Source: Burkholderiales bacterium (GTDB lineage Bacteria; Pseudomonadota; Gammaproteobacteria; Burkholderiales; Burkholderiaceae_C). From it: DNA of 50,041 nucleotides. Positions 9,589 to 17,788 of this stretch are shown piece by piece (the first letter of the stretch is position 1; each line of letters starts with the position of its first letter). Location of the stretch: the NCBI GenBank assembly GCA_016191995.1, contig JACPVA010000191.1, positions 1 to 50,041 on the forward strand. Direction: 5' to 3'. The notes below the pieces were generated by a model. That model saw only the letters and a program-made list of their open reading frames with translations. It searched no databases and was not told where the DNA came from. The translations under genes were made by a program, and so were the position numbers.

Positions 9589-10080
9589 TCAGCCGATGAG
9601 GTGGGCGCGCCGCGGCGCCGCGCCGCGCAGGAAGACCAGCGCCCCGCCCAGGCTGTGCAGCCGGTCGTGCAGCACGTCCTGGCGCCCGCGGTGGTAGCCG
9701 CCCGCGCCGATGCGCAGCGCGCCGACGCAGACCTCGCCCTCCAGCACGATGCATTCCTCGTCGATCGGGTGGCGGTGCGGCGGCAGCTCCGCACCCGGAT
9801 CGAGCCGCAGCAGATAAGACATCACTCCGCCTTGTTCGTGCAGCACCTTGATCGCGACGCCGGGGCCGAAGGGCTTCCAGCCGGCGTCGCCGGCCGGCAG
9901 CGTCAGGTGATGCGCGGTGCTGTCGGCGGCGATGCGTGGCAGCAGGATCCGGCGCACGCGTTCGCGGCCTTCCGCGTCGTCGGCGCCGGCGCCGCGCGCT
10001 GCGTCGATGCGGGCGACGAACCCGGCGTCGAGCGCGTCGCCGGGCGCGTCGGGGCCGGCGGAGGCAGGGGACTTCTTCAT
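9589..10080 (-). CDS. ChrR-like cupin, putative anti-sigma factor
   Basis: A 163-residue protein whose C-terminal half is a ChrR-type cupin: the metal-ligand string PPHRHPIDEECIVLEGEV is clear. In classic ChrR an N-terminal domain with a zinc-binding His and Cys-x-x-Cys holds the sigma factor. Here the N-terminal 60 residues contain no cysteine pair, so zinc-dependent binding is in doubt. Its ATG overlaps the stop of the ECF sigma gene (ATGA), so the two are translationally coupled and probably form a regulatory pair responding to oxidants such as singlet oxygen. Confidence 0.8.
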   Translation of the reverse strand: MKKSPASAGPDAPGDALDAGFVARIDAARGAGADDAEGRERVRRILLPRIAADSTAHHLTLPAGDAGWKPFGPGVAIKVLHEQGGVMSYLLRLDPGAELPPHRHPIDEECIVLEGEVCVGALRIGAGGYHRGRQDVLHDRLHSLGGALVFLRGAAPRRAHLIG

Positions 10081-10715
10081 CGCGACAGGGCCCCGCGCAG
10101 CTTGTGCTGCGCACGCAGAAGGTGGGACTTGACGGTGCCCAGCGGCCAGCCGGTGGCGGCGGCGATCTCGGCGTGGCTGAGCTCGCGCCAGTAGGCCAGG
10201 CCGAGCGCCCAGCGCTCGGCCGGCGACAGCGCCTGCACCGCGGCGTGCAGGCGCGACCCGGACTCGCGCTGCCACAGCCGCTCGCCGGGATCGGACTCGG
10301 CGCCCGGCGCCGCAACCGCGTCCGCGCCGTCGTCGTCGTCATCCACGTCGCGCTGCGGCCGCAGGTCGGCGAGCGCATGGCTCGCGCGCTGGCGCAGCAG
10401 GTCCAGCGCGCGGCTGCGGACGATCGTCAGCAGCCAGGTGACCGCCGACCCGCGCGCGGCGTCGAAGGCGGCGGCCTTGCGCCAGGCCTCGAAGAAAGCG
10501 TCGGCCAGCAGGTCGTCGAGATCGCCCGCGCCGAGCACGCGGCGGGCGACGCAGCGCGCATAGCCATATGTCGCGTCGTAGAAGGACTCAAAGGCGCTGG
10601 CGTCCCCGCGCGCCGCGGCGGCGACGAGTGCCGCCAGATGCCGGTCGCGCTCGGCCGTCGCCTGCGCCCCGGCCGCAGCACGGGCGGCGCGCTGCGGGGT
10701 GGCCGTGGGGCGCAT
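10077..10715 (-). CDS. ECF (extracytoplasmic function) RNA polymerase sigma factor
   Basis: A 212-residue sigma-70 family protein of the ECF group. Region 2 covers about residues 45-110, with DLDDLLADAFFEAWR for core binding and -10 recognition. Region 4 (about 160-212) ends in a helix-turn-helix, ELSHAEIAAATGWPLGTVKSHL. A run of five Asp residues lies in the linker between them. It overlaps the ChrR-like gene by four bases. The start at 10715 matches the first Met before the conserved region. The frame is open upstream without homology. Confidence 0.9.
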   Translation of the reverse strand: MRPTATPQRAARAAAGAQATAERDRHLAALVAAAARGDASAFESFYDATYGYARCVARRVLGAGDLDDLLADAFFEAWRKAAAFDAARGSAVTWLLTIVRSRALDLLRQRASHALADLRPQRDVDDDDDGADAVAAPGAESDPGERLWQRESGSRLHAAVQALSPAERWALGLAYWRELSHAEIAAATGWPLGTVKSHLLRAQHKLRGALSR

Positions 10716-11054
10716 GGCGGACGGAGGGGCCGGCGGACGTCGCGCCGACCTTAGCAGAGCCGGCCGGCCGCGGCCAGCGTCGCCGACATGGCCGCGCGGG
10801 CAGGCCGGCACGCCGGGGGCCTTGGCGTCGGCGCGCACGACGGTCAGCGCGGAATCGGGCATGCCGGGTATGCGCGCGAGGCCCGGCCGCGGATGCAGCG
10901 CCGAGGCAGCGCGTGGCGGCCGCGCAGCCGCCCCCGGGTGCATCCGGCAGCGCGCCTGCGCCGTATGCCCGGACACCTGCGCGTCGCACCGTGCCGCCGG
11001 GCCGCGGCACGGCAGGCAGCGAGGTCGCACCCGTTCCACCCCGAGGAGAACCCG
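10716..11054. other. Divergent intergenic region upstream of ECF sigma gene
   Basis: This 339-base GC-rich stretch separates the ECF sigma gene from the SnoaL-like gene and should hold both promoters. I see no clear sigma-70 promoter, no convincing small gene and no strong hairpin. A GAGGAG ribosome-binding site for the SnoaL-like gene lies at 11043-11048. Confidence 0.4.
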
Positions 11055-11459
11055 ATGAGCCCGATCGAGACCGTCCGCAACCTCTACGCAGCATTCGGCC
11101 GCGGCGACGTACCCGCGATCCTCGCCAGCCTGGCCGAGGATGTCGAATGGGAGTATGGCCAGCCGCCGAACCCGGTGCCCTGGCTGCAGCCGCGGCGAGG
11201 GCGCGCCGGGGCGGCGGGGTTCTTCGACGTCCTGCTGTCGCAGGTCGAGTTCCACCGCTTCGAGCCGACGCGACAACTCACCGACGGGTCGCTGGTCGTC
11301 GGGCTGGTCGACTTCGAGGCCACCGTGCGCAAAACCGGCCGCAAGGTGGTGGAGGTCGACGAGATCCACCTGTTCCACTTCGACGACGCCGGCCTGGTGC
11401 GGCGCTTCGCCCACCGCGCCGATACGCTGCAGCACGCGAACGCCTTTCTCGGGCGCTGA
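11055..11459 (+). CDS. SnoaL-like (nuclear transport factor 2 fold) protein
   Basis: A 134-residue protein of the SnoaL/NTF2-like fold, opening with the typical ETVRNLYAAFGRGDVPAILASLAEDVEWE. The rest follows the family pattern of alternating strands ending with a FDDAGLVRRF strand. Fold members include ketosteroid isomerases and cyclases, but stand-alone bacterial members like this have no known substrate. The start at 11055 is supported by a GAGGAG ribosome-binding site. Being divergent from an ECF sigma/ChrR pair, it could belong to that stress regulon, but no promoter proof is visible. Confidence 0.85.
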   Translation: MSPIETVRNLYAAFGRGDVPAILASLAEDVEWEYGQPPNPVPWLQPRRGRAGAAGFFDVLLSQVEFHRFEPTRQLTDGSLVVGLVDFEATVRKTGRKVVEVDEIHLFHFDDAGLVRRFAHRADTLQHANAFLGR

Positions 11460-11639
11460 GCGGGCGAGAAAGGACGTCGGTTTCGTCGGCCCCACCCGGG
11501 CGCGCGGCGTCGCCGCGCGGCCCTGGGCTGCGGACGAGCAAGAGCTGTTCACGGCGCGGCAGCCCCGGCCTGTCGCCGCGCTCGCCCGGCGCCCTGGGGC
11601 GTGCGCGCCCGGCGTGCCCGGCCGCGCCGCGCGCCGCGC

Positions 11640-11915
11640 TCACTTCGCTTCGTACGAGGACGGTGTCACCCCGGCCCGCGCCAGGAACTCGCGCAGGTGA
11701 ATCAGCCCCTGCTTGTCGAGCTCGTTGTTGTGATGGTGCGGCCGGTGCAGGATGGCCTCGACGCGGTCCTTCGTCACCTTGACGCGTGCGCCGGAGAGCG
11801 ACTCGACCTCGGCGCCGACATGGCGCAGCAAGGACTCGACCTCGCGGAAGTGGATGTTGTGGCTGGGCGGATCGTGGAAGATCATCCGCAGAAGCTTGGC
11901 GTGATGGCTGCTCAT
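11640..11915 (-). CDS. HicA-like toxin-family protein
   Basis: A 91-residue protein resembling the long HicA-type group (dsRBD-like mRNA interferase fold). It begins SSHHAKLLRMIFHDP, has the strand with RVKV and the HRPHHHNNELDK segment, then a helix ending FLARAGVTP. In HicA the catalytic His lies in a Gly-Ser-His context, which is not obvious here (SGARVKV). No HicB antitoxin gene is adjacent, so this is a solitary member and may not be toxic. An upstream in-frame ATG at 11930 would add five residues. Confidence 0.7.
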   Translation of the reverse strand: MSSHHAKLLRMIFHDPPSHNIHFREVESLLRHVGAEVESLSGARVKVTKDRVEAILHRPHHHNNELDKQGLIHLREFLARAGVTPSSYEAK

Positions 11916-12221
11916 GGCGCGGCCCTGCATGTGGCGTCAGATCCAGCGTAGCAGGTTGCGGCGGATCGGTGTCGCGAGGCGAACCGCGCATCGGCTTCGC
12001 GCACGCCGGCCGAGCCCTGCTACCGCGGGTGCCATGGCCGCGCGCGCTACACTGCGCTTGGTCGGCAGTTCACCCAGGCGTTGCCGCGCGGCCCCGCGCC
12101 GCGAGCTAAACCTGCCCATGTCACCCGCCCCGCGACGTCACCATCGTGCGTGCCGGGCCGGAAGTCGGCGACCCCCGGCAGACCCGCGCGGTCCAGGCAC
12201 GTGTCCGATGGAGAAACGTCC

Positions 12222-12770
12222 ATGCCGACCGAACCGCTGCCCGTCGCGATCCCCGACCTTTCGTCGTTCGCGCGATCGCTGAGCCAGGCCCTGGCCGCGC
12301 GCCACGCCGAGCGTCCCGACACCCCGGGACATGTCGAGACGCTGAACCTGGTGGCCCGCGCGCTGGGCCAGCGCAATGTGCAGAGTCTGCGTGCGGCGCT
12401 GCGCACGCCGGCCGCCTCGCGCGCCGCCGCCGAGGCGCCGGCGGCGTTGAGTGCCAACGCCCGCAAGGCGCTCGCCCAGTTCGACGACCAGGGCCGCCTC
12501 GTGCGCTGGCCGAACAAGTTCAGCGTGCAGCGCCTGGCGATGTGGATCCTTTGGGCCCGCTTCGAAGCCAAGCGGCCGTATACCGAGCGCGAGGTCAATG
12601 CGATCCTGCGCGCCGCCAATGCTTTCGGCGACCACGTGACGCTGCGCCGTGAACTGGTCAACCACCGGCTGCTCACGCGCAAGCCCGACTGCTCCGAGTA
12701 CCGCAAGCTGCCGGCGCGTGCCGACGACGAGACGCGCGCGCTGCTTCACGCCTGGCGCCAGCGGCGCTGA
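12222..12770 (+). CDS. DUF2087-domain protein
   Basis: A 182-residue protein of unknown function. The C-terminal third matches the DUF2087 pattern: a winged-helix-like YTEREVNAIL followed by FGDHVTLRRELVNHRLLTR and ECSEYRKL-like residues. The N-terminal part (PDLSSFARSLSQALAARHAER...ETLNLVARALGQRNVQSLRAA) is an extra helical region found with glyoxalase-related proteins. The domain looks like a DNA-binding or transcription-related fold. The start at 12222 is supported by GGAGAAA ten bases upstream. Confidence 0.8.
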   Translation: MPTEPLPVAIPDLSSFARSLSQALAARHAERPDTPGHVETLNLVARALGQRNVQSLRAALRTPAASRAAAEAPAALSANARKALAQFDDQGRLVRWPNKFSVQRLAMWILWARFEAKRPYTEREVNAILRAANAFGDHVTLRRELVNHRLLTRKPDCSEYRKLPARADDETRALLHAWRQRR

Positions 12771-12889
12771 GGCTGCGCCGCGCGCGCCCCGCATCGCAGC
12801 CGCCGCGCGCCGGCCTCGAAGGCCCCAGCCGGCATGCGGCTGCGCGAACCCAGGGCGCGCGGCCCGGCGGCCGCGGCGGCCCGCTGTCG

Positions 12890-13816
12890 CTACGCAAGAG
12901 GCCATATCCGCGCTGCCAGCTCCTCGAATCTGCAGGCCTGCTGCCAGCCATCGATCCGGACCTGGGCCTGCAGGTTGCTGTAGCGGTGCAGCAGCAACAG
13001 GCGCATCAGGGCGAGGCGCAGGTCCGCATCGATCGATGCGCCCACGCCGCGCATGAAGGCCGCGCTGCGTGCCGCGTCGCCGGCGACGAGGAAGCACTGC
13101 GGCCCGAGCCAGTCGTACTCGCGCGGGCCGACGAGGCCGTCGCCGAAGTCGAACATCGCGCCCAGCCGATTCGCGCGCGTGAACAGGTTGAACGGGGTGT
13201 ACTCGCCGGTGAGCAGCACGTCGGGGCCTTGCGGCAGCGGGCCGGCGACGAAGGCCGGCAACTGCTCGAGCAGGTGCGGCGGCAGCCCGGTGCGCCGCTG
13301 GCGCTCGACGCATCGCTCGCGCTGGCGGGCGACGAAGTCTTCCCACGGCGGCGCCAGCGCCGCCAGCGCGCCGACCGGCAGCGCGTGCACCTCGCAGGCG
13401 AGCGCGCCGAGCTCGTGCAGCAGCGCGCAGCGCCCGGCCTCGCCCATCGCCGGCCAGGAGGCGGTCAGCGGCTCGCCCCGCATCTGCGTCATCACGAGCC
13501 ACGGCCAGCCGTCGTGCTCACCGCGGCCCAGCAGCTGCGGGGTCGGCACGCGCAGCCGGCCGTGCAGGCGATCGAGCATCGCGCGCTCGAACTCGAAGTG
13601 GTCGCGCAGGAACGGCGGGTAGAGCTTGAGCACGCGCTCGCGGCCCAGGCGCGCGACGAGCACGGTGCCTTCGCCTTCCTGCTGCACGTCGGCCGCGTCG
13701 ACGCCCAGCGCCGCGGCGAGCGACTCGATCGCCGCGCGCCAGGCCGCGGGGTCGTCGTGCAGCTCGTCGAAGGCGAGCGGGTCGATGTCGGGGGGCAGCG
13801 GCATGGGCGAGGGCAT
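12890..13816 (-). CDS. Aminoglycoside phosphotransferase (APH)-like kinase
   Basis: A 308-residue kinase-fold protein of the APH/choline kinase superfamily. The ATP-binding lysine is in RERVLKLYP (about residue 64) and the magnesium-binding aspartate in AMFDFGDG. The Brenner catalytic loop, normally His-Gly-Asp...Asn, reads TGEYTPFNLF, with Glu where the catalytic Asp is expected. Either the subgroup uses Glu or activity is altered. The physiological substrate is unknown and antibiotic resistance should not be assumed. A second Met at 13804 (MPLPPD) is an alternative start. It precedes the restriction locus by about 150 bases. Confidence 0.75.
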   Translation of the reverse strand: MPSPMPLPPDIDPLAFDELHDDPAAWRAAIESLAAALGVDAADVQQEGEGTVLVARLGRERVLKLYPPFLRDHFEFERAMLDRLHGRLRVPTPQLLGRGEHDGWPWLVMTQMRGEPLTASWPAMGEAGRCALLHELGALACEVHALPVGALAALAPPWEDFVARQRERCVERQRRTGLPPHLLEQLPAFVAGPLPQGPDVLLTGEYTPFNLFTRANRLGAMFDFGDGLVGPREYDWLGPQCFLVAGDAARSAAFMRGVGASIDADLRLALMRLLLLHRYSNLQAQVRIDGWQQACRFEELAARIWPLA

Positions 13817-13969
13817 AGTCGTCAGGTGCGGCGGCCGGCGTCCTGCTGCGGCGGGCGTTTCGCACTGTCGCCCGATTCGGTTGGCACTACGACGGCCGGC
13901 GCTCCTCCTCCAGGCCCCGCCCCGGATCGGGCGGCGGCCGATCCTCCCGCGGCGATCGGGTGGGGTCGG

Positions 13970-15453
13970 TCAAGCCCGCTCTCCCAGATCCGCCGCGATC
14001 AGCCTGAATTGCTCCAATGCCGCCTCCAGGTCCTCCACGATCTCCTGCGCGATCACCTCCGGCGGCGGCAGGTTGTCGGAATCGGCGAGCGAATCGTCCT
14101 TGAGCCAGAAGATGTCCAGGCTCGCCTTGTCGCGCGCCACCAGCTCACCGTAGTCGTAGACGCGCCAGCGGCCGTCCGGTTGCTCGGCGCTCCACGTCGC
14201 CTGCCGCTGATGCCGGTTGGCCGGGTTGTAGAGCCGCACGAACTCGTCCAGGTCCGCGCGCCTCAGCGGGCTGGTCTTCAGCGTGAAGTGCTTGTTGGTG
14301 CGCAGGTCGTAGATCCAGAGCTTCTTCGTCCACGGCGTCTCGCTGGCCGGCTTCTTGTCGAAGAAGATCACGTTGGCCTTCACACCCTGGGCGTAGAAGA
14401 GGCCCGTGGGCAGGCGCAGCAGGGTGTGCACGTCGCACTCTTGCATCAGCTTGCGGCGGATGGTCTCGCCGGCGCCGCCTTCGAACAGCACGTTGTCCGG
14501 CACCACCACCGCGCTTCGGCCTTGGGGCTTGAGCAGCGTCTTGATGTGCTGCACGAAGTTGAGCTGCTTGTTGCTGGTGGTCGCCCAGAAGTCGTCGCGC
14601 TCGACGATGTCCTTCTCGGTGGAGGTCTTGCCGTCCTCGCCGACGATCATCGTGCTGCTCTTCTTGCCGAAGGGCGGGTTGGCCAGCACCACGTCGAAGC
14701 GCTCGCCGGGGTCGGCCGCCAGCGCGTCGGCCACCTTGACGGGCACGCTCTTCTCCGAGCCGATGCCGTGCAGCATCAAATTCATCGCACACACGCGCGC
14801 AGTGGCCTGCACCAGCTCCCAGCCGCGGAAGGCGCCTTCCTTGAGGTGGCGCTTCTCGTCGCGGGTGAGGTTGAGGTGGTGCTGCGCGAGGTACTGGTGC
14901 GCGGTGAACAGAAAACCGCCGGTGCCGCAGGCCGGGTCGCAGATCAGCTCGCCGGGCCTGGGCGCGATGCAGTCGACCATCGCCTGGATCAGCGCGCGCG
15001 GCGTGAAGTACTGGCCGGCGCCGCTCTTCGTATCTGTGCGTTCTTCTCCAGCAGGCCCTCGTAGGCGTCGCCCTTCACGTCGGCACCCAGCGCCGACCAG
15101 TCCTCGGCGTCGATCAGGGCGACGATCACGCGCCGCAGCTTGGCCGGGTCCTGAAACTTGTTCTGCGCCTTGCCGAAGATCAGCGCCAGCGTGCCCGGCT
15201 GCCTGCCCAGCTCTTCCAGCGTATGGCGGTAGTGGTCGAACAGCGCATCGCCGTCCTTGGCGAGCAGCGCGGGCCACGCATAGGGAGCGGGAATGGGGCT
15301 GGGCTGGTGGTACGGCGGGCGGCTGCGCTCGTCCGCCATCTTGAGGAATAGCAGGTAGGTGAGTTGCTCGACGTAGTCGCCATAGCTCATGCCGTCGTCG
15401 CGCAGGACGTTGCAGTAGTTCCAGAGCTTCTGGACGAGGGTGGAGGAGTTCAT
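13970..15453 (-). pseudogene. hsdM: Type I DNA methyltransferase HsdM, one-base frameshift (copy 1)
   Basis: Would encode a 494-residue type I N6-adenine methyltransferase, the M subunit that pairs with HsdS. The N-terminal helical domain begins NSSTLVQKLWNYCNVLRDDGMSYGDYVEQLTYLLFLKMADE. The AdoMet domain follows with FTPRALIQAMVD, the motif I segment DPACGTGGFL, and the catalytic NPPFG. The two parts are in different frames: near 15033/15034 one G is missing, turning the expected NAQDTKSGAGQYF into NAQIRRAAP. Without that base the protein is split. This could be a real mutation, a recombination scar or a sequencing error. The start ATG overlaps the stop of the upstream AlbA_2 gene (ATGA). 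Confidence 0.88.
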
Positions 15454-17324
15454 TCGTCCGGCATCCTGGTGCGGTAGGCCTGGTCGGGCCTGTTGGGCAC
15501 GTCGGGGTGGCGCAACTGCAGGCGTCCCTCGCGAACCATCCCGGTCAGGAAGCGGCTCTGCAGGTTGTCGGGGTCCCGGGCAAGCAGCTCGCCCAGGTCG
15601 CGCGAGGTGAGCCACTCCTTCGCACACAGCGCCTCGATCAGCGAACGCATCTGCGCCTTGGGAAGCTTGCCTTTCAGGCGCGCCGGCTCCGCGGCGGCCC
15701 ACAGGGCCGGTGCCCAGCGGCCGGTGGCGCCGGTCATCCGAGGGGAGTCCTCCGCAGAATGAGGGGAGTCGCTGGAGGATTGAGGGGAGTCGGCAGCCGA
15801 ATGAGGGGAGTCCACGCTCGCCTGGGGCAAGTTTGGAGGGGAGTCTCCCGCCAGTCGGTAGCTCGCCCACCGTCGCTGGTTCTGCTGCTCCAGAAACCCG
15901 TCCCGCACCAGCGACTGCAGAACCACCGTGATGTCCTTGGGATGGGCTCCGGTGATCTCCTGCATCCGGCCGTTCGTCACCGCCCCCTCGACACGGGCCG
16001 TCACCACAGCCTGCACAGCAGTCGCGTCGAGCTTGGCAAAGCGCTGCCCGAACCGTTCGCGAAGCTCGGCCTCCACCTCGGGCGGGATCAAGCTGACCAT
16101 CGGCAGCACCAGCCGCACCCGGTCCGGCTGAACCGTCTCGTCGATCTTTGGCGAGCGCCAATGTTGCGAGCGCCAACCGGCACGGATCTTGTCCATGCCG
16201 GAGCCGGCCTTCTCGCCGCCGCCGATCATCTGGAACATCAGCTGCAGGCCCTTGTTGCGGCACTCGCTGACGCTGCCTCTCAGCAACTGCTCGCGCGACA
16301 CGAGCAGCGACCCCGGATTCGATAGCTCGATGCGGTCGGGATAGCGTTCGATCACGATGCCGCCCTGGCCCCGGTAGTCAGCATGAATCAAGGCATTGAC
16401 CACCGCCTCGCGCAGCGCCTCGTGGACGATGGTGTCGTCCTTGCGGTAGAGCGCCCGGTCGAGCTGGAACGGGATCTTCAGGTCGGCGGACAGGCGCTGC
16501 ACGACGCGCTGGAAGAACTGGAACAGGTTGTTCTCCCAGGTGCCGTCCGGTACCAGCCGGTCCGTCCAGCGCACGGCGGGATCGCTCGACAGGCGCTCAC
16601 GGTAGTCCACGTGGTAGGCGGGCAGCGCCTCGCGCAACGCGGTGAAGGTACCGAACATCAGCAGGCCGGCGACGGTGGCACCTTCGAGTCCGGTGGCGCG
16701 ATCTCGCCGCAATGCGCCCAGCTTGCTGAGCAGGCCGGCATCGTCCTCCGAAAGCCACGGATGGTCGGGGTCGCGCGAGGCAAAGCGGTTGCGGTACTGC
16801 TTGACGGTCTCGGGGTCGAAGTCACGGATGCCGAAGTGCTCGACGATCTGCGCGTCGGCGGGCGCGTCGGCCTGGTCTGCCAACATGCGACGGACCTCGT
16901 CCTCGCTACAGCGATAGTCACCCTCCTCGGCGCGGCGGTAGGTGCCGGCGAGCGGATTCGTCCCCACGTACACCGGGCGATCACGGCGGGACGCACGAGG
17001 CACCTGCACCACCACATACTGCCGCCCCTCCTGCGCGACCGTACGTACATCGCCATCGCCAAGCAGATTGCGGCTGACCTTCTGGCGGTCGTTTAGCTGG
17101 TTCCACAACACGGTCCGCAGCTGAGCTGCATCCGGTACCCCTTCCCACGCGAGTTGCCCGCCCCGCTCGACGACGCCGAGCACGATCGTGCCGCCCTGCG
17201 TGTTGGCCATCGCGCTATACGTTTCCCAGAAGCTGCCCGGCAGGCCGCCGCGCGCCGACTTGAACTCGGTGTCCGTACCCTCGGCGGTGGGCAGCAGCGG
17301 CGAGAACAGATCGAGCTGGCGCAT
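15450..17324 (-). CDS. AlbA_2/HATPase_c_4 (Schlafen-like) protein 1
   Basis: A 624-residue protein. The N-terminal AlbA_2 (Schlafen-type) domain is marked by TEFKSARGGLPGSFWETYSAMANTQGG and GVVERG. A middle region ends in an HATPase_c_4-like domain with HEALREAVVNALIHADYRG and NPGSLL, then GEKAGSGMDKI. A helix-turn-helix-like segment follows. Then comes a low-complexity linker of seven-residue DSP repeats (about 500-535), and a final domain with LIEALCAKEWLTSRDLGELL. Function is unknown: such proteins are frequent in type I restriction loci and are thought to be regulators or defence accessories. It lies between hsdM copies 2 and 1, overlapping both. Confidence 0.85.
   Translation of the reverse strand: MRQLDLFSPLLPTAEGTDTEFKSARGGLPGSFWETYSAMANTQGGTIVLGVVERGGQLAWEGVPDAAQLRTVLWNQLNDRQKVSRNLLGDGDVRTVAQEGRQYVVVQVPRASRRDRPVYVGTNPLAGTYRRAEEGDYRCSEDEVRRMLADQADAPADAQIVEHFGIRDFDPETVKQYRNRFASRDPDHPWLSEDDAGLLSKLGALRRDRATGLEGATVAGLLMFGTFTALREALPAYHVDYRERLSSDPAVRWTDRLVPDGTWENNLFQFFQRVVQRLSADLKIPFQLDRALYRKDDTIVHEALREAVVNALIHADYRGQGGIVIERYPDRIELSNPGSLLVSREQLLRGSVSECRNKGLQLMFQMIGGGEKAGSGMDKIRAGWRSQHWRSPKIDETVQPDRVRLVLPMVSLIPPEVEAELRERFGQRFAKLDATAVQAVVTARVEGAVTNGRMQEITGAHPKDITVVLQSLVRDGFLEQQNQRRWASYRLAGDSPPNLPQASVDSPHSAADSPQSSSDSPHSAEDSPRMTGATGRWAPALWAAAEPARLKGKLPKAQMRSLIEALCAKEWLTSRDLGELLARDPDNLQSRFLTGMVREGRLQLRHPDVPNRPDQAYRTRMPDE
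15740..15845 (-). repeat. 21-bp coding repeats in the linker of AlbA_2 protein 1
   Basis: The decamer GAGGGGAGTC (plus strand) begins at 15740, 15761, 15782, 15803 and 15836. Four units have an exact 21-bp period and the last is 33 bp on. They encode a run of DSPxSxx heptads linking two domains. Exact-period coding repeats can expand or contract in frame. Confidence 0.85.
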
Positions 17325-17788
17325 CAGGCAGCCACCTCCCGGCCGTGCAGAGCGCCGGATTCGACCCCCTGGGCGTTGACCTTCAGCAGGCCCTCGTAGG
17401 CGTCGCCCTTGACGTCGGCGCCCATCGCCGACCCGTTCTCGGCGTCGATCAGGTCGACGATCACGCGCCGCAGCTCGGCCGGGTCCTGGAACTTGTTCTG
17501 CGCCTTGCCGAAGATCAACGCCAGCGTGCCCGGCTGCCTGCCCAGCTCTTCCAGCGTGTGGCGGTAGTGGTCGAACTGGTCATCGCCGTCCTTGGCCCGC
17601 AGCGCGGGCCCGGCGTAGGCGGCGGGGATGGGGCTGGGCTGGTCGTACGGCGGGCGGCTGTGCTCGTCCGCCATCTTGAGGAACAGCAGGTAGGTGAGCT
17701 GCTCGACGTAGTCGCCATAGCTCATGCCGTCGTCGCGCAGGACGTTGCAGTAGTTCCAGAGCTTCTGGACGAGGGTGGAGGAGTTCAT
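17324..17788 (-). pseudogene. Truncated hsdM 5' end (copy 2)
   Basis: A 154-residue open frame nearly identical to the N-terminus of HsdM copy 1: it begins with the same 21 residues and continues through KNAQ-like residues (LLKVNAQ). It then diverges into GVESGALHGREVAA and stops. The methyltransferase domain is absent. Its ATG overlaps the stop of AlbA_2 protein 2 (ATGA), and its TGA overlaps the ATG of AlbA_2 protein 1 (TGATG). It could still be translated as a helical N-terminal HsdM fragment. The point where homology ends is the same codon where copy 1 is frameshifted. Confidence 0.9.
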
